Origin: an uncultured Oscillospiraceae bacterium
Lineage (GTDB): Bacteria; Bacillota_A; Clostridia; Oscillospirales; Acutalibacteraceae
Direction of reading: 5' to 3'
NCBI GenBank assembly: GCA_910589395.1
Contig: CAJUTL010000015.1
Coordinates: 1-33,561, forward strand
DNA length: 33,561 bases
In this document: positions 31,890-33,561 of the stretch, piece by piece
Layout: the number at the start of each line of letters is the position of its first letter
How positions within the stretch are numbered: position 1 is the first letter of the stretch
Program-made: the position numbers and the translations under genes
Notes under the pieces: model-generated
Seen by the model: only the letters and a program-made list of their open reading frames with translations
Database searches by the model: none
Told to the model about the DNA's origin: nothing

Positions 31890-33561
31890 ATTTCAATCCA
31901 CGCCTCCCGTGAGGGAGGCGACCCGAACATTGAAACCAGAGTTGACCATTTCAAACCATTTCAATCCACGCCTCCCGTGAGGGAGGCGACGTGGTAAATA
32001 CAAGCGATGGGGCAAACGCTGAAGTTGTTTCAATCCACGCCTCCCGTGAGGGAGGCGACCTTATATTTATCTGCAAGTGGTACCATTTTTGATGTTTCAA
32101 TCCACGCCTCCCGTGAGGGAGGCGACCTTATATTTATCTGCAAGTGGTACCATTTTTGATGTTTCAATCCACGCCTCCCGTGAGGGAGGCGACATGATTG
32201 ATTATTGTCTCCCTTTGTGCTACATATGTTTCAATCCACGCCTCCCGTGAGGGAGGCGACTAATTCTTTACTTAACATTTGATATGGGTACATAGTTTCA
32301 ATCCACGCCTCCCGTGAGGGAGGCGACAAATGCAATCAGAAATACAGCAGGTACTGATTATAAGGTTTCAATCCACGCCTCCCGTGAGGGAGGCGACGTC
32401 CGAACTTTGTAAATCTGGTTTCCATGCTTGCATTTCAATCCACGCCTCCCGTGAGGGAGGCGACTACCACCTTAAACGGTGGAAGTCAAGCCCGATTTTA
32501 TTTCAATCCACGCCTCCCGTGAGGGAGGCGACTGCTGATGCGCAGCTTTGTAGGTGTGCGGTAATATATTTCAATCCACGCCTCCCGTGAGGGAGGCGAC
32601 CGGAAACGCTCACGGGGAATTGACGACTACTTTGGAGTTTCAATCCACGCCTCCCGTGAGGGAGGCGACGACTTCCAAACATACCAACCATTCTAACAAT
32701 GCAAGTTTCAATCCACGCCTCCCGTGAGGGAGGCGACAATGTCAATTGCGCTTTCAACTCCTTCCGCAAGCAGTTTCAATCCACGCCTCCCGTGAGGGAG
32801 GCGACGATCCGCAAAAGGCTGGATCGGCAGCCCCATCCGGTTTCAATCCACGCCTCCCGTGAGGGAGGCGACCGCCCATTATTGACGGAATCAATCGCCG
32901 AAAATCTGTTTCAATCCACGCCTCCCGTGAGGGAGGCGACCGTTCCACCAAATCCCATTCTTCCGGCAGCGGCCTGTTTCAATCCACGCCTCCCGTGAGG
33001 GAGGCGACCCTTGTAGCGGTGTATCTGGATCACCCTGCCATATGTTTCAATCCACGCCTCCCGTGAGGGAGGCGACCGATTTAGCCGTAAACTCCCAAAA
33101 ATGTGGATATGTTTCAATCCACGCCTCCCGTGAGGGAGGCGACCCGCTAGTACTTTCAGCATCTGCGTTATCCGCCCGGTTTCAATCCACGCCTCCCGTG
33201 AGGGAGGCGACCATGGGGTATTTCAAAAAGACAACGCAAGCGGGGTTTCAATCCACGCCTCCCGTGAGGGAGGCGACCAATGTAATTGCTGCCAGTTCTT
33301 TTGTTTCAGCTCCCATTTCAATCCACGCCTCCCGTGAGGGAGGCGACGCGATCTGCTTTTCGGTATTCTCCATCTGAAGCTCAATTTCAATCCACGCCTC
33401 CCGTGAGGGAGGCGACAGGGCGCAACCTCCTTTCTGGGGCGGTTAGCCCGATTTCAATCCACGCCTCCCGTGAGGGAGGCGACTTAAGATCGTCCCGCAT
33501 GGAAACCACGGTGGTAATTTCAATCCACGCCTCCCGTGAGGGAGGCGACTCCCTCCATTCA
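31890..33561 (-). CRISPR. CRISPR array, subtype I-C-like repeats, 25 repeats, continues past window end
   Basis: The array has 25 repeats at a period of 66-70 bp, starting (invariant part) at 31891, 31959, 32028, 32095 and onward to 33518, with 24 complete spacers of 33-37 nt. On the plus strand the repeat is G or A, then TTTCAATCCACGCCTCCC, GTGA, GGGAGGCGAC. On the minus strand it begins GTCGCC, forms a CGCCTCCC/GGGAGGCG stem and ends GTGGATTGAAA plus C or T, the form usual for type I-C. The array is therefore read right to left, with leader and cas genes expected beyond 33561. The 32-bp part is invariant in all copies. Spacers 3 (32060-32093) and 4 (32127-32160) are identical. No cas gene is in the window. 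Confidence 0.97.

Noticed and set aside
31940..31970. Apparent extra partial repeat (CATTTCAAACC) at the end of the first spacer
   Set aside because: It is only about ten bases similar to the repeat edge and may be chance.
32330..33377. Open reading frames across the CRISPR array with repeated STPPVREAT or SPPSREAW peptides
   Set aside because: They are translations of the invariant repeat in different frames, not proteins.

Overview
The window reads as a chromosomal segment of a Gram-positive anaerobe of the class Clostridia, probably Oscillospirales-like. I infer this from moderate GC, AGGAGG-type ribosome binding sites, frequent GTG and TTG starts, Firmicutes-type families (YesM/YesN two-component pair, XRE-SdpI regulator, MtaB, NrdR) and short palindromic intergenic repeats. 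No rRNA or tRNA gene was recognised.

Layout. 1-600 is a hairpin-rich repeat region. 643-1389 is a short-chain dehydrogenase. 1799-7465 is a five-gene peptide/nickel-type ABC importer (lipoprotein, two permeases, two ATPases), split by a palindromic repeat between lipoprotein and permeases. 7521-7940 is a decayed relic of genes found near 19 kb. 8074-11048 holds a divergent pair, an XRE-SdpI membrane regulator and an ABC-F ATPase, around a candidate operator. 11344-14801 holds mtaB, a UMF1/Atg22-like MFS transporter and a small Smr protein, separated by repeats.

15042-19906 is the least familiar part. A strong promoter drives a secreted papain/C39-like cysteine peptidase with a streptopain-like propeptide, followed by six tandem small membrane-anchored proteins. 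They share a pattern (EPGQxF, LNxFRY, a C-terminal WYxGD-like block) but are strongly diverged. Relics of the family lie at 7.5-7.9 kb and 21.2 kb. This is the best candidate here for an undescribed system, perhaps a peptidase with anchored partners, inhibitors or immunity-type proteins; that role is inference.

19977-23175 holds a convergent HEAQH-motif metallopeptidase-like gene, a pyridoxamine-phosphate-oxidase-like flavoprotein, a sugar isomerase/AP-endonuclease-like TIM barrel and nrdR. 31718 down to 23514 on the minus strand is a carbohydrate locus: YesM-type kinase, YesN-type regulator, lipoprotein sugar-binding protein (broken by an in-frame TGA), two CUT1 permeases and a GH172 (DUF2961) enzyme. 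A 181-bp palindromic element sits between binding protein and permeases.

31890 to the window end is a CRISPR array of 25 repeats with subtype I-C-like sequence. It is read on the minus strand, so leader and cas genes should lie beyond the right edge. Two adjacent spacers are identical, and the last base of the repeat alternates in long blocks.
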